Below, in pieces: positions 1 through 9,599 of a stretch of DNA of 64,000 nt. The notes under the pieces were generated by a model. That model had not been told where the DNA came from, made no database searches, and was given only the letters and a program-made list of their open reading frames with translations. This DNA comes from Pectobacterium zantedeschiae (lineage in GTDB: Bacteria > Pseudomonadota > Gammaproteobacteria > Enterobacterales > Enterobacteriaceae). Location of the stretch: NCBI RefSeq assembly GCF_004137795.1, contig NZ_NWTM01000001.1, positions 806,001 to 870,000 of the forward strand, given 5' to 3'. The first letter of the stretch is position 1. Every line of letters begins with the position of its first letter. The translations under genes and the position numbers were made by a program.

Positions 1-383
1 GGTAACTTATTATACCACTTTAATCTTTCCGCTAAAGTTCCGTCGTTTTTATCTTAAACCATGTTTTCAGTTTTCAGCGTTCTGTATAAATTTATGATAT
101 TTTTCCATGTTTTGCGAGCTGGCACGGTCGATTTTTCTGGAGGAATGCTCTGCAAATAAATGGATATCTAATTATAGAAAGCCTCTTTCATAAGATAAAA
201 ATAACATCCTGATAATTGTCGCATCGTTGCCAGAGTGACAATATGCATGATTAACCTATATCTCTGATAAGAATAGAACAGATATTTTTTTATACTATCA
301 AATCGGTGGGAAATGGCTGTCGCCAGGCGGACCTGAATAACGGTTTCCACCTGGCGCTGGGGCTTCGGTAGGGGACGTTAGCG
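1..383. other. AT-rich intergenic left edge
   Basis: No convincing gene is seen here. The stretch is AT-rich apart from a GC-rich inverted repeat near 321-356 that sits just past the protease stop codon. Confidence 0.5.
321..356. terminator. Possible transcript-end hairpin after the protease gene
   Basis: CGCCAGG (321-327) pairs with CCTGGCG (350-356), and further partial pairing extends inward. It lies about 30 bases past the stop of the leftward protease gene. There is no clear T-run, so termination is only plausible. Confidence 0.3.
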
Positions 384-1229
384 TTATTTTGGTGAACTTG
401 GTTTTGGTGAACTTAGTTTTGCCAACGTTTCTAACTGCTGACGAATGGCGGTAACGGAGACAGCACGGTTATCAGCCCGATCGCGTTCACTTGCATCGGG
501 GGCGGAGCTTTGAATGCCCATGAGCACCCAGCCTGATGCTGAATTCAGCATCAGCGGAGAGCCGCTATCGCCAGGTAGCGTGTCACACTGGTGTGCCATT
601 ACGGCTGGCTGAACCCAGCCAGTGATCAAGCAATTCTGATGGCGATAAAGCGTCTCCTGATGATCCTCTGGATAACCCGCCTGTGTGACGCGCTGACCAT
701 TGTCCTTCAGGGCCTGCATTAATTCTTGACGGCTGCCTTGCCAGAGCGGGAGTGGGCGAATGCCTGGCGGTGTTTGTTTCAGCCGGATCAGGGCGTAATC
801 CAGCGGTGCAGCTGAAGGAGGAACGATCCAACCCTCGCCGTCGGCTTTCAATTTTTTGGCGAGCGATTTATTCGCCAGTGCTTCAATTTCCGTCGTTTCA
901 TAACGCCAGCCATTTTCTGTCGCCAGAAAGCGCAGTGCGACGGGCTTATCCATCCCACCCTTTGGTGGCGTGACCACGCAATGCCCGGCTGTCAGTGCCA
1001 GATGAGGGGAGATAAGCGTCGCAGTGCAGAGGTTGCCGCTGGCGGTTTCCAATTGCCCAATCGCCTGCCACGGCCAGACAGCCGTGTCAGGAACGATATC
1101 CCGATCGTCGTGGTTGAAAAATAAAATTTGTTGCTGCTTCTGTGCGGCGGTTTCTGTTGCTGAGGATTCAGCCCAACTTGGCAGGGCGATAAAGGATAAT
1201 GAACATAACAACCAGGCTGATATGCGCAT
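384..1229 (-). CDS. Secreted trypsin-like serine protease
   Basis: This is a chymotrypsin-fold (family S1, V8-like) peptidase of 281 residues that probably acts outside the cytoplasm. The triad is readable: His83 in LTAGHC, Asp144 in DYALIRL and Ser222 in GDSGSP. An N-terminal signal peptide (MRISAWLL... ending near SWA-ES) points to Sec export. The frame also opens at 1259, but starting at 1229 puts the signal peptide exactly at the N-terminus. The substrate cannot be told from sequence. It stands alone, with no adjacent secretion or inhibitor gene. The family call is firm and the start less so. Confidence 0.85.
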   Translation of the reverse strand: MRISAWLLCSLSFIALPSWAESSATETAAQKQQQILFFNHDDRDIVPDTAVWPWQAIGQLETASGNLCTATLISPHLALTAGHCVVTPPKGGMDKPVALRFLATENGWRYETTEIEALANKSLAKKLKADGEGWIVPPSAAPLDYALIRLKQTPPGIRPLPLWQGSRQELMQALKDNGQRVTQAGYPEDHQETLYRHQNCLITGWVQPAVMAHQCDTLPGDSGSPLMLNSASGWVLMGIQSSAPDASERDRADNRAVSVTAIRQQLETLAKLSSPKPSSPK

Positions 1230-1393
1230 GCAGTAGGTAAACCTTATGATAAAAGTCATCTTGAGGCGCTAAATATAGCGTGTTGAATTAATTATAGATG
1301 TATTTGTTGGTGAGGGACTGAAAATTAAAATGTTATTGAGTGTAAAAGGCGTGGCGCTGTTTCATTATGATGACTCATCCCTACGCGCTGAAT

Positions 1394-1422
1394 GCTACGT
1401 CACCATCTTAAAGTGGCGTAGC
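1394..1422. terminator. Hairpin after the short pilin-like gene
   Basis: GCTACGTCAC (1394-1403) pairs with GTGGCGTAGC (1413-1422) with one mismatch. It lies 36 bases past the stop of the leftward gene at 1459-1761. Confidence 0.45.
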
Positions 1423-1458
1423 GTTTTCACCTTAACATACGGCTCAGCGTCGTTAGCC

Positions 1459-1761
1459 TTATTCGTAGCTGACGATCACGATACGTGCATCTGAACTTAA
1501 CGTTTTTGAACTCACGGAACCGATGCCTTGTGGTAAAGCAGCGTACTGTGAGCTGTTTTTCATTTGTATCGCTTGTACTTTTCCTTGCCGTTCGCAACTC
1601 ACGGTCACATTGCTCGACTGTGTCGTCACATCGCAAACGGGCTCCACGATGGCGCCTGAAAAGCGAATGACGCCTGTCGACGAAGGGGATGAGGCGAAGG
1701 TATACGGTGTCACGGCCATAATGCAGAACAAAATGGCTGATTTTTGCAGGATTTTTTTCAT
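1459..1761 (-). CDS. Short type 1 pilin-like exported protein
   Basis: This 100-residue protein has a signal peptide (MKKILQKSAILFCIMAV... ending near TFA-SS) followed by GVIRFSGAIVEPVC, the typical N-terminal strand of type 1 pilins, and a second Cys about 14 residues on. It is much shorter than a full pilin (about 150-180 residues): most of the body is absent, although the end (ARIVIVSYE) resembles a closing pilin beta-strand. It is transcribed away from the fimbrial operon that begins at 2513. It may be a minor or regulatory fimbrial component, or a decayed pilin that kept a short frame. The pilin relationship is likely and the function unknown. Confidence 0.65.
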   Translation of the reverse strand: MKKILQKSAILFCIMAVTPYTFASSPSSTGVIRFSGAIVEPVCDVTTQSSNVTVSCERQGKVQAIQMKNSSQYAALPQGIGSVSSKTLSSDARIVIVSYE

Positions 1762-2512
1762 TATGATTGTCTCGGTATTGCCTGGTGTGTAATGGTATAA
1801 ACGGCATCAAATGATAAAACTTTATTGCACCTAAACCTTTGTTGAGTGATGTTCATTCAGTGTGAATAATCATTTTTTAAATCAGTTAATTACATCACTC
1901 GAAGGTTGAGCGCTTTTGCCCTGCTTGATTGGGTATTTCATCGCAATGTCTCTCGTTTCTCCATTAGCTACTTACCCTCAATACCATCGTTTTTTCTTTC
2001 TCCTGTGTGGATCCGCTTTTTTATTTCCTATCTTTCGATGACGCATTCGCGTTTTTATCGCAGTGCTCTGCTTTACGTTGTGAAATTAACCATGAAACAT
2101 CACGAAAAATAAACATATGGGCTCATTTGGCTCACTTTATGCGTTCGTGTTTTTTATGCGAGGTGTTACGGCTAAATAAAAAATAAAACTTATATCCCTG
2201 ATTGGTTTTGTTTTGTGACTTTAAATTCCGATATTTTTTATTTCATTGGTTTTTAATACTGGTTTTTTGCTTTTTTTATCAAACTGCAATCAACTTTTAC
2301 AAATTAACGATCATGAAAAATATTTATTAACGCATCGCGACGGAACGTGTGCAGGCCATCTTGTCCTGACATTTTTCTGCGTCTAAAGACGTCAGAAGAA
2401 ACCCTGAGTGATGCACTGAGGAAAAAGATCGAGATGTCGCTTTAGCGACAGAGCCACGATTGTTTTTTTAATGCGATCGTTAACTTTTATCTGTTATCAG
2501 GAAATATAAGTT
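1762..2512. promoter_or_regulatory. Long AT-rich region upstream of the fimbrial operon
   Basis: These 750 bases hold no convincing gene. They separate the divergent short pilin-like gene and the fimbrial operon, so they must carry both promoters. The last 150 bases contain small inverted repeats: CGTCT-AA-AGACG around 2382-2393, and TGTCGCT-TT-AGCGACA at 2435-2450, about 60 bases before the pilin ATG. A structured leader is therefore possible. No known riboswitch motif was recognised. Confidence 0.4.
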
Positions 2513-3064
2513 ATGCATAAATCTCTACTCAATACCTTGATTGGCGCCTCATTATTGTCATCCAGCGTGACCGTTTTTGCGGCCACCGTTGCAGGTGGAA
2601 CGGTTCATTTTAAAGGTGAGATCGTTAACGCTGCTTGTGCGGTCAGTACCAATACGGCCGACCAGATTGTGAATCTGGGCCAATACCGTACTGCTCGTTT
2701 TACGGGAGTGGGAACCTACTCTGGCAAAGTGCCGTTCACCATCAACCTCGAAGACTGTGATTCCACCGTTTCTACTACGGCAGCTGTTGCCTTTACTGGT
2801 ACAGCTGATTCAAATGACAACACCGTTTTGGCCGTCAGCAACATCGGTGGTGGGGCGTCCGGTGCAGCAGGCGGAGTGGGTATTGAAATCTCCGATCGTA
2901 CTGGTGCGGTTCTGACGCCAAATGGCGCCGTTTATTCTGCACCGCAAACACTGAACGATGGCAGCAACGTATTGGCGTTTAATGCACGCTATAAAGCGAC
3001 GCAGGCGACAGCGACGCCAGGCGCGGCAGATGCCGATGCCACGTTCACCATCGATTATCAATAA
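2513..3064 (+). CDS. Major fimbrial subunit (type 1 pilin family)
   Basis: This 183-residue chaperone/usher pilin has a signal peptide ending near VFA-ATV, then GGTVHFKGEIVNAACAV with the first pilin Cys and its partner in LEDCDS. The C-terminal strand ATFTIDYQ ends in the conserved penultimate Tyr that the chaperone caps. It is the first gene of the operon, in the usual place for the major rod subunit, and a short gap separates it from the chaperone gene. Confidence 0.9.
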   Translation: MHKSLLNTLIGASLLSSSVTVFAATVAGGTVHFKGEIVNAACAVSTNTADQIVNLGQYRTARFTGVGTYSGKVPFTINLEDCDSTVSTTAAVAFTGTADSNDNTVLAVSNIGGGASGAAGGVGIEISDRTGAVLTPNGAVYSAPQTLNDGSNVLAFNARYKATQATATPGAADADATFTIDYQ

Positions 3065-3152
3065 AGATGCCTTAGGGAGGAAATAAAGCCAGGGACTGGC
3101 TTTCGCCGTGTCTTTAGATCCAATTCAACAACACTTTATCGTGAGGTTGCGT

Positions 3153-3857
3153 GTGCAGAACTCATCTCTCTTATTTCAATCTTTCACCTTCGGTCTGGTG
3201 CTTTTTGCTTTATTGACTGTTCATCAGGTACAGGCGGGGGGGATTGCGCTGGGCGCTACGCGGGTGATCTACTCCGCAGAGGCCAATCAGGCTTCACTTT
3301 CGATTATTAACAGTGATGAAAATAACCGCTTTTTGATTCAATCCTGGGTAGAAGATAAAGACGGGAATAAAACCAAAGATTTTCTGGCGACCCCTCCGCT
3401 TTTTGTGGTGAAACCCAAAGGTGAGAACACATTGCGACTGATGTATGTCGGTACACCTTTGCCTACCGATCGCGAATCCGTTTATTGGGTCAATGTAAAA
3501 GCGATTCCGGCGGTTGAGAAACGATCGCTGGAGGATAAGAACGCGCTGCAATTGGCGGTGTTATCTCGCATTAAACTTTTTGTTAGACCCGCTAATCTTC
3601 CCTCGGGGGCCGATAGCGCACCCGCGACGCTACGCTTCCAGCAGTCAGGCTCGGCGCTCACGATCACTAACCCCTCTCCCTATTTTATTACGCTGGTCAA
3701 CCTCCAGTCTGGTAGCCAGAAACTTCCCAACACGATGGTGCCGCCAAAAGGTTCGACATCACTGACGCTGTCTGAGCGAGCATCAGGTGCAGTGAGCTTC
3801 CAGACCATTAACGATTACGGAGCCATGACGCCGCGCGTCACAGGTAAAGGGCTATGA
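3153..3857 (+). CDS. Periplasmic fimbrial chaperone (FimC/PapD family)
   Basis: This protein binds pilin subunits in the periplasm by donor-strand complementation and delivers them to the usher. It has a signal peptide ending near QVQA-GG, and the PapD-like domain begins with GATRVIY, whose Arg is one of the two cleft residues. The second cleft residue is the Lys of SRIKLFVRP, and the edge strand NALQLAVL follows the usual alternating pattern. A GTG start at 3153 is chosen because GAGG lies 6 bases upstream and the signal peptide follows directly. The frame also opens at a GTG at 3108. Confidence 0.88.
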   Translation: MQNSSLLFQSFTFGLVLFALLTVHQVQAGGIALGATRVIYSAEANQASLSIINSDENNRFLIQSWVEDKDGNKTKDFLATPPLFVVKPKGENTLRLMYVGTPLPTDRESVYWVNVKAIPAVEKRSLEDKNALQLAVLSRIKLFVRPANLPSGADSAPATLRFQQSGSALTITNPSPYFITLVNLQSGSQKLPNTMVPPKGSTSLTLSERASGAVSFQTINDYGAMTPRVTGKGL

Positions 3858-3941
3858 AACGGTGAGGTACAGGCCGGCGTCAAGCAGCATTGCAGTGATT
3901 GCCTGCGCTTTTCATCATCATCATAGATGAGGAACTTTTGT

Positions 3942-6572
3942 ATGCGTTCAGAACCGACGAAACAGCAGCGTTCCGCCGCCCCTTATCGCGCAGTCCGTCC
4001 ATGCCTGCGCTGGTACCCGGCCGTGATGCTGTACATGGCATTCCCACTCGCGGGTGATGCTGAGACTTTCTTTAATCCGACATTTTTATCGGACGATCCT
4101 TCAGCGATTGCCGATCTCTCTCGCTTTGATAAAGGTGAAGGGCAACCGCCGGGTGTCTATCGGGTGGAGATTTATGTCAATGCAGACTATGTGGTTTCTC
4201 GTGATATAGCGTTTCAACTACGCACGCCATCCGATAAACCGCCCAGTGACGATACGGGTCTTGAACCTTGCCTGACGATAGCGCTGCTGGAACAACTTAA
4301 TGTCAATCTGCAATCGTTTTCTTCTTTACGTGATGAACCTGCTTCCGCGTGCATCAACGTGCCTCAGGCGATTCCCGATGCCAGCGTGCGCTTTGACTTT
4401 GAACTCCAGAGATTGAACATCAGTTTGCCACAAATCGCGCTAAAGAGTGCCGGACGGGGATACATTTCGCCAGAGGAGTGGGATGAGGGCATCACCTCCG
4501 CGTTATTTAATTACCAGTTCACGGGCAGTAATACGCACGGTGATGCACGCAGTGACAGCTATTTCCTCAATCTTGATAGCGGTGTGAACTGGAACGGCTG
4601 GCGATTGCGCGATTACTCCACCTGGCGTTATTCCCGCTATGCAAACCAGCGCTATAACGAGTTTCAGCACGTTAGCACCTATTTGCAACGTGCCATCATT
4701 CCCTGGCGCAGCGAATTAACAATCGGTGACAGTAATACGGTAGGTGAGGTTTTCGATAGTCTGGGATTTCGTGGTGTACAGCTTGCCTCCGATGACGCAA
4801 TGCTGCCGGACAGCCTGAGAGGATTTGCACCAACGATCCGTGGGATTGCCAAAAGCAACGCCCGCGTCACCATCCGACAGAATAGCTATGTGATTTATCA
4901 GGCTTATGTTGCGCCCGGTGCGTTCGAAATTACCGACCTTTATCCAACATCATCCAGCGGCGATTTACAGGTAACCATTACTGAGAGCGATAACTCGACG
5001 AACAGCTTTGTCGTGCCGTATTCCGCCGTGCCGCTGCTCCAGCGTGAGAACCGGATGAAATATTCAGCGATGGTCGGTAAATACCGTAGCAATAATTCGC
5101 AACAGGATCAGCCCTTATTTGGTCAGGGCACGCTGATTTGGGGGCGTTCGGCTGGGGTGACGCTGTATGGCGGCACACAACTGGCCGAAGACTATCAGGC
5201 ACTGACGTTAGGTTCGGGGAAGAACCTCGGCGACTGGGGCGCATTTTCAGCCGACCTCACGCAGGCATATAGCACGTTGTCGGATGGTAGCGATCACAAA
5301 GGGCAGTCACTGCGTTTCCTGTATGCCAAATCGCTGAATGATCTGGGGACGAATTTTCAGATCCTGGGTTATCGCTATTCAACCAAAGGTTTTTTTACGC
5401 TGGATGAAGCCAGCTATAAAAACATGAGTGGTTATACGGTCGATTTTACCGATGTTCAACCTGTGTTACGTGACTACTACAACCTGAATAACGCAAAGAA
5501 AAGCAGGATGCAGATGAATATCACCCAGCAGTTAGGAAAGGGGATGGGGTCGTTATTTTTGACGGGAAGTCGGCAGGACTATTGGCATACCGATGGTACG
5601 AACGATCTGTTGCAAGTCGGCTACAGCAATGTGTACCGCGGTGTGAGTTATAACCTGAGTTACAGCTATAACAAAAACCAAGGGCTGGAAGAACGGAACC
5701 AGCTGTTTGCTTTTAACCTCTCTGTTCCGCTGGGTCAATGGCTCAGTGGACATCGTGAAGGGATTAATCTGCGGCGTTCACAGAATACGGCTTACGCCTC
5801 CTACAACATGACGTCGGACAATCAGGGACGCACGTTACAGCAAGTGGGGGTCAGTGGCACGATGCTGCCGGATGGCAATCTCAACTACAACGTCTCCCAA
5901 GGGTATGGTAATCGCGGCATTGGGAATAGTGGGAACGCGGGGCTTGGCTACCAAGGCACCTATGGCAACAGCAACGCCAACTACAACTATACGCGCAACA
6001 CCCGTCAGCTTAACTATGGGGTGAGCGGCGGTGTGGTGGCGCATGCCGATGGGGTCACGTTTAGTCAGCCGCTGGGCGATACCAACGTATTGATTAAGGT
6101 TCCCGGTACCAGCCGCGTCAGAGTGGAGAATACCACCGGTATCCAGACTGACTGGCGTGGCTATGCCGTCATTCCTTATGCCAGTGTTTATCGCAATAAC
6201 CGCATCGCCCTCGACGTCAACTCGTTAAATCAAAACACTGAGGTCAACAATACGGTAGCCAACCTTGTACCGACGCGAGGGGCGATGGTTCGTGCCAGCT
6301 TTACGGCTTATCAAGGTGGACGTGCGCTGATTTCGCTACAGCAGCGTAATGGCCGGCCGGTTCCTTTTGGCGCGCTTGTCTCCCGCGTAGACAGCGATAG
6401 CACCGGTATTGTTGGTGATGATGGGCAGGTCTTTCTGTCAGGGCTAACCCCTGAAGGCGAGCTGAAGGTTGCATGGGGAAGTGGTTCACAGCAGCAATGC
6501 ACGCTTCGTTACGCTCTTCCAGACGGCAGTGAAAACCAACCGGTATCCTACACGAAGGCGGTATGTCAATGA
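3942..6572 (+). CDS. Outer-membrane fimbrial usher (FimD family)
   Basis: This usher forms the outer-membrane pore through which pilins are polymerised and secreted. The roughly 876 residues match family size. An N-terminal signal region precedes ETFFNPTFL, the start of the chaperone-binding N-domain. The long central barrel contains a plug insert (near ITDLYPTSSSGDL), and C-terminal domains end with a Cys pair (QQCTLRYAL ... KAVCQ). The start at 3942 is preferred over 3927 because GAGGAA precedes it at good spacing. It overlaps the adhesin gene by 10 bases, which suggests translational coupling. Confidence 0.93.
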   Translation: MRSEPTKQQRSAAPYRAVRPCLRWYPAVMLYMAFPLAGDAETFFNPTFLSDDPSAIADLSRFDKGEGQPPGVYRVEIYVNADYVVSRDIAFQLRTPSDKPPSDDTGLEPCLTIALLEQLNVNLQSFSSLRDEPASACINVPQAIPDASVRFDFELQRLNISLPQIALKSAGRGYISPEEWDEGITSALFNYQFTGSNTHGDARSDSYFLNLDSGVNWNGWRLRDYSTWRYSRYANQRYNEFQHVSTYLQRAIIPWRSELTIGDSNTVGEVFDSLGFRGVQLASDDAMLPDSLRGFAPTIRGIAKSNARVTIRQNSYVIYQAYVAPGAFEITDLYPTSSSGDLQVTITESDNSTNSFVVPYSAVPLLQRENRMKYSAMVGKYRSNNSQQDQPLFGQGTLIWGRSAGVTLYGGTQLAEDYQALTLGSGKNLGDWGAFSADLTQAYSTLSDGSDHKGQSLRFLYAKSLNDLGTNFQILGYRYSTKGFFTLDEASYKNMSGYTVDFTDVQPVLRDYYNLNNAKKSRMQMNITQQLGKGMGSLFLTGSRQDYWHTDGTNDLLQVGYSNVYRGVSYNLSYSYNKNQGLEERNQLFAFNLSVPLGQWLSGHREGINLRRSQNTAYASYNMTSDNQGRTLQQVGVSGTMLPDGNLNYNVSQGYGNRGIGNSGNAGLGYQGTYGNSNANYNYTRNTRQLNYGVSGGVVAHADGVTFSQPLGDTNVLIKVPGTSRVRVENTTGIQTDWRGYAVIPYASVYRNNRIALDVNSLNQNTEVNNTVANLVPTRGAMVRASFTAYQGGRALISLQQRNGRPVPFGALVSRVDSDSTGIVGDDGQVFLSGLTPEGELKVAWGSGSQQQCTLRYALPDGSENQPVSYTKAVCQ

Positions 6573-7618
6573 AATTACTTATGAAAAAGAACAGTGGCGC
6601 AACGCGAAGCGCGATGTGGTGGCGCGGCGTTAGCGTGGCGGGTTTGTTGGGGATTGCCAGCCAGGCCAGTGCGATACAATGTACGACCGCAAGCGGTTCG
6701 CCTTTAACGTACGACTACACTTACGCGCTAGCTTCCAGTCAGAACAATGTCGGGTATGTTACAGGATGGAATGAAAAAACCGATGCCGGTTCCTACGCGA
6801 TAAGTGGTCCATGTAATAACCGGGATACGGTCTACTATTCCGCCCAGTCCGGTCCATCATTGGTTTTGGCGTCAACGGAAAGCGGTGTGAACTGGTTTGA
6901 TATTACCGGCAATGATTATCTCCAGGTGGCATCGCGTATTTTTGTTTATAACCGCACCTCGGGGGGCACGTTTCATAATGTGCCGTTTACCGATGTCGAC
7001 AACAACTGTGCGGGACTGTGCGGTGGGAATGCGACAACGGGCAGCAGGGTTCAGGTAAATTTCCGCATCAAACGCAAGTTTGTCGGGGTTTCCAATATCC
7101 CGATGACCCCCATTTTTTACCTCTATGGCAATCAGGGAGGTAGTGGGCAAAGTGTGGGGTCGCCACTGGTGGTTGGCTATATGAGCGGTTCGGTCACGGT
7201 TCCTCAAAGTTGCGTTTTGAATGCAGGTCAGATCATCAGCATTGATTTTGGCGGGATTTCATCAGGGCTGTTTAAAACGGCGGGTGAAAAACCGGAGGGG
7301 ATTTCACCAGTGACGCGGACGATTGGTATCGCCTGCAACGGTATCGATGCGCAGGCGAGTATGTCGATGCGTCTTCAGGCTGATAAGTTGTCTGGCAATA
7401 TGGTGGTTTCTGACAATCCTGATGTCGGTTTTATTGTCACAGACAGTGGAAATAATCCATTGACGCCCAACGATATTGCGAGCGTGATTCCTTTTACGCT
7501 GGATGAAACGGCAAGTGCTAATGTGGCAATCACCGCGTATCCGGTTAGCGTGACGGGGACCAAGCCTCAGGAAGGCGTCGCGACAGCAAACGCCTATCTG
7601 CGCGTCGATTTTTACTAA
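6563..7618 (+). CDS. Two-domain fimbrial tip adhesin (FimH-like)
   Basis: This 351-residue exported protein has the layout of a tip adhesin. After a signal peptide ending near ASA-IQC come a lectin-like N-terminal domain of about 180 residues and a pilin domain starting at VPQSCVLNAGQ and ending in the donor strand AYLRVDFY. Length and operon position (after the usher) agree with a receptor-binding subunit. The ligand cannot be inferred, and the N-terminal domain is not obviously a mannose-binding FimH. It starts inside the end of the usher gene. Confidence 0.82.
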   Translation: MSMKLLMKKNSGATRSAMWWRGVSVAGLLGIASQASAIQCTTASGSPLTYDYTYALASSQNNVGYVTGWNEKTDAGSYAISGPCNNRDTVYYSAQSGPSLVLASTESGVNWFDITGNDYLQVASRIFVYNRTSGGTFHNVPFTDVDNNCAGLCGGNATTGSRVQVNFRIKRKFVGVSNIPMTPIFYLYGNQGGSGQSVGSPLVVGYMSGSVTVPQSCVLNAGQIISIDFGGISSGLFKTAGEKPEGISPVTRTIGIACNGIDAQASMSMRLQADKLSGNMVVSDNPDVGFIVTDSGNNPLTPNDIASVIPFTLDETASANVAITAYPVSVTGTKPQEGVATANAYLRVDFY

Positions 7619-7632
7619 AAAGGGGGAAATCG

Positions 7633-8211
7633 ATGAACAGATCTCAGGGTGTGATGGCTCGTGCAGGGTGTACGCGAGTGACATGGGCTATGCGTTTCAG
7701 TTGGGTTTCTCTGCTCTTTATGACGTGTGCTGTGCAGCCCGTTCGCGCCGATCTCGGGCTGACCAATATGCGGCTTAGCGCGACGTTGTTGGCGAACAGC
7801 TGTAGCGTCAGCACAGGGACGCAGGAGCAAACGGTTGATCTCGGTACCTGGCCAAGTAAGCAGTTTGCGGTAGGATCGCAAAGCCCTAATCCTACGCGTT
7901 TCGAGATTGTGCTGGAGAACTGCGGCGTCGCGGCATCTGGCGTCGAGGTAACGTTTTATGGCAGCGCGCCAGCGGGGGATAGCACGCTGCTCGCGCTTAA
8001 CGCCAGTAGTAGTGCGACCAATGTTGCCGTGGCGATACTGGATAGTGAACGCCGCCGTTTGGCGCTTGGTCAACCGACACCCGTTTATACGCTGTCGGCA
8101 AACGCTGCGCGCGTACCGCTGGTGTTTTACGGGCAGTATGTTGCGATTGGTACGCCAGTCACGGTTGGTTCTGCAAATGCGGATGCAACATTTACCCTAA
8201 CCTATCAATAA
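7633..8211 (+). CDS. Minor fimbrial subunit (type 1 pilin family)
   Basis: This 192-residue pilin has a signal peptide ending near VRA-DLG, the first Cys in LLANSCSVS, the second in LENCGV, and the C-terminal strand ATFTLTYQ. It lies 14 bases after the adhesin gene and closes the operon. Likely roles are tip adaptor or chain terminator. It is clearly diverged from the subunit at 2513. Confidence 0.85.
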   Translation: MNRSQGVMARAGCTRVTWAMRFSWVSLLFMTCAVQPVRADLGLTNMRLSATLLANSCSVSTGTQEQTVDLGTWPSKQFAVGSQSPNPTRFEIVLENCGVAASGVEVTFYGSAPAGDSTLLALNASSSATNVAVAILDSERRRLALGQPTPVYTLSANAARVPLVFYGQYVAIGTPVTVGSANADATFTLTYQ

Positions 8212-8239
8212 ACGTTGGAAGACGGTATTGAAGAGATGT

Positions 8240-8259
8240 GACGGGTCAGGTGACCCGTC
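8240..8259 (+). terminator. Terminator hairpin closing the fimbrial operon
   Basis: A GC-rich stem (GACGGGTC/GACCCGTC, loop of a few bases) lies 29 bases past the last pilin stop and is followed by an AT-rich run. The regulator gene on the opposite strand ends just beyond it. Confidence 0.65.
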
Positions 8260-8278
8260 GTAATAAATAAGTGATTAT

Positions 8279-8890
8279 TTAATTACATTCAGTGAGGTGG
8301 CGTAATTTACCGCGTTCCAACGTGAGTAAACCTTGTTGTTGCAGTTGTTTCAGCCCCCGTTTTATCGTGCTTTTTGATAGTGATGTCCGTTGAGAAATAT
8401 AGGACAGAGCAGAAAAGCGGAGTTTGACATCGGGGGGAAGCTGATTCAGCGAACGTAGCATTTTATGCACGATGGAAAGTGAGTCACCATGATTCCCAAT
8501 ACAGTGGTCGATCAGTGCATGAAAGCCGGTATTAACAATCGTTAAGACATCATCGAAACGTTCATAAGCCGTAATGATGCGCATCGCGGTGTTGAAAGGA
8601 ATACTGCGGATTTTCCCATAATCGACCCTTTCCAGATAAAGCTCACCGCCATCCAGTGTAACCATAGACCAGCCAATAATAGCAGGTGATAATATAACGG
8701 AAATAACTTTATCGTCTATTGACTGTTTCATTAAGAATGTTCCTTCATCCAGAAAATAAATAACTTGTTCTCCTGATGGATAAAAGAAATAAAGCCGTTT
8801 CCCTTTAATGACTTTAGTTGGTGATGCGATATTGCTGTGTGGTGAAAGTATTTTTGTGATGCGAAAAATAGATGTATTTAATTCTTTCAT
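8279..8890 (-). CDS. Winged-helix transcription regulator (IprA/YaiV-like)
   Basis: This 203-residue protein has an N-terminal region resembling a cyclic-nucleotide-binding beta-barrel without obvious ligand residues, and a C-terminal winged helix (YISQRTSLSKSTIKRGLKQL, then a wing with QGLLTLERGK). This layout fits the IprA/YaiV group of CRP-like enterobacterial regulators. It is convergent with the fimbrial operon, so control of the fimbriae is a guess from position. The class is fairly sure and the target unknown. Confidence 0.7.
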   Translation of the reverse strand: MKELNTSIFRITKILSPHSNIASPTKVIKGKRLYFFYPSGEQVIYFLDEGTFLMKQSIDDKVISVILSPAIIGWSMVTLDGGELYLERVDYGKIRSIPFNTAMRIITAYERFDDVLTIVNTGFHALIDHCIGNHGDSLSIVHKMLRSLNQLPPDVKLRFSALSYISQRTSLSKSTIKRGLKQLQQQGLLTLERGKLRHLTECN

Positions 8891-9497
8891 TGAAAGCCTG
8901 TACGTGATGGAGTTATAACGCGTCCATTTCGTCTTGTGATGAATCTAAATTCCTTAAAGATATGTAATTAATTTTATAGTTTTGAAAGTCAATCCTTATT
9001 CGACTAAATATATCACTGTCTTTTTATCAATAGATTCCTCCTTGTTTTACATAATGATGTGGTTAACACTTCATCGTGATAATGAAATGATAGAAAATAC
9101 CGCAGCGCGGTGTTTTTTGACATGATGAAGTCTTAGGCAATTAAACCTTGTACTTAGTGTGCTTTATTTTTAATAATAAATGTAAGTTGAGAACCAAGTG
9201 AATTATTATTGATTTCGAAATTGTAGTTTAATATTTAGATAATTCAATTGTTATTGGTTTATTTGTCATTGTGGCTAAAAAATGTTTCCGTAACGCATTG
9301 ATATTAAATATTTTAGATGGTAGTCTCATCTGGTTTGACCTGTCAAATGAGGGGCGGAGAGATTAATTTATTCGAAGAAATAATACTGTTAATGAGACTT
9401 GTTATCAATTATGTGGTGGGTTTTTATGCGGGCGGATTTCAGCGTTTAATAATAGTGGGAATGCGGGGGGAATTGGATGATAGAGAAATGCTGTTTA
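8891..9497. other. AT-rich intergenic region
   Basis: About 600 bases, strongly AT-rich near the regulator. It should hold the regulator promoter at its left end. An open frame at 9317-9520 (+) has no family resemblance and runs antisense to the ydgU-like gene, so it is not called. Confidence 0.4.
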
Positions 9498-9578
9498 TTA
9501 GAGAAAAAAACTCAGGGTGATAACTCCACAGAGCAGAACCAGAGATAACATAATTTCAAATGAGTAGCGCCGCATCAT
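9498..9578 (-). CDS. ydgU: 26-residue hydrophobic membrane peptide (YdgU-like)
   Basis: A tiny frame downstream of asr encodes MMRRYSFEIMLSLVLLCG followed by VITLSFFL: a short basic head and one hydrophobic membrane segment. In E. coli the small membrane protein gene ydgU occupies the same place after asr, and the size and character fit from memory. The first ATG is at 9578 and a second at 9575. A purine-rich AGGGGGA lies about 10 bases upstream. Single-span inner-membrane topology is predicted. Function is unknown. Confidence rests on synteny, the hydrophobic pattern and the ribosome-binding site. Confidence 0.72.
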   Translation of the reverse strand: MMRRYSFEIMLSLVLLCGVITLSFFL

Positions 9579-9599
9579 TATCCCGTCCCCCTATGAAAT

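Noticed and set aside
168-350. 60-residue minus-strand ORF at the left edge
   Set aside because: AT-rich, no motif, and it crosses the hairpin at 321-356.
1427-1810. 127-residue Arg-rich frame over the short pilin gene
   Set aside because: Out of frame with the protein that has a signal peptide and pilin motif.
2330-2512. Cyclic di-GMP riboswitch before the fimbrial operon
   Set aside because: The conserved GEMM core text (for example GCAAAG) is absent.
9317-9520. 67-residue plus-strand ORF
   Set aside because: No family resemblance or good ribosome site, and it is antisense to the end of the ydgU-like gene.
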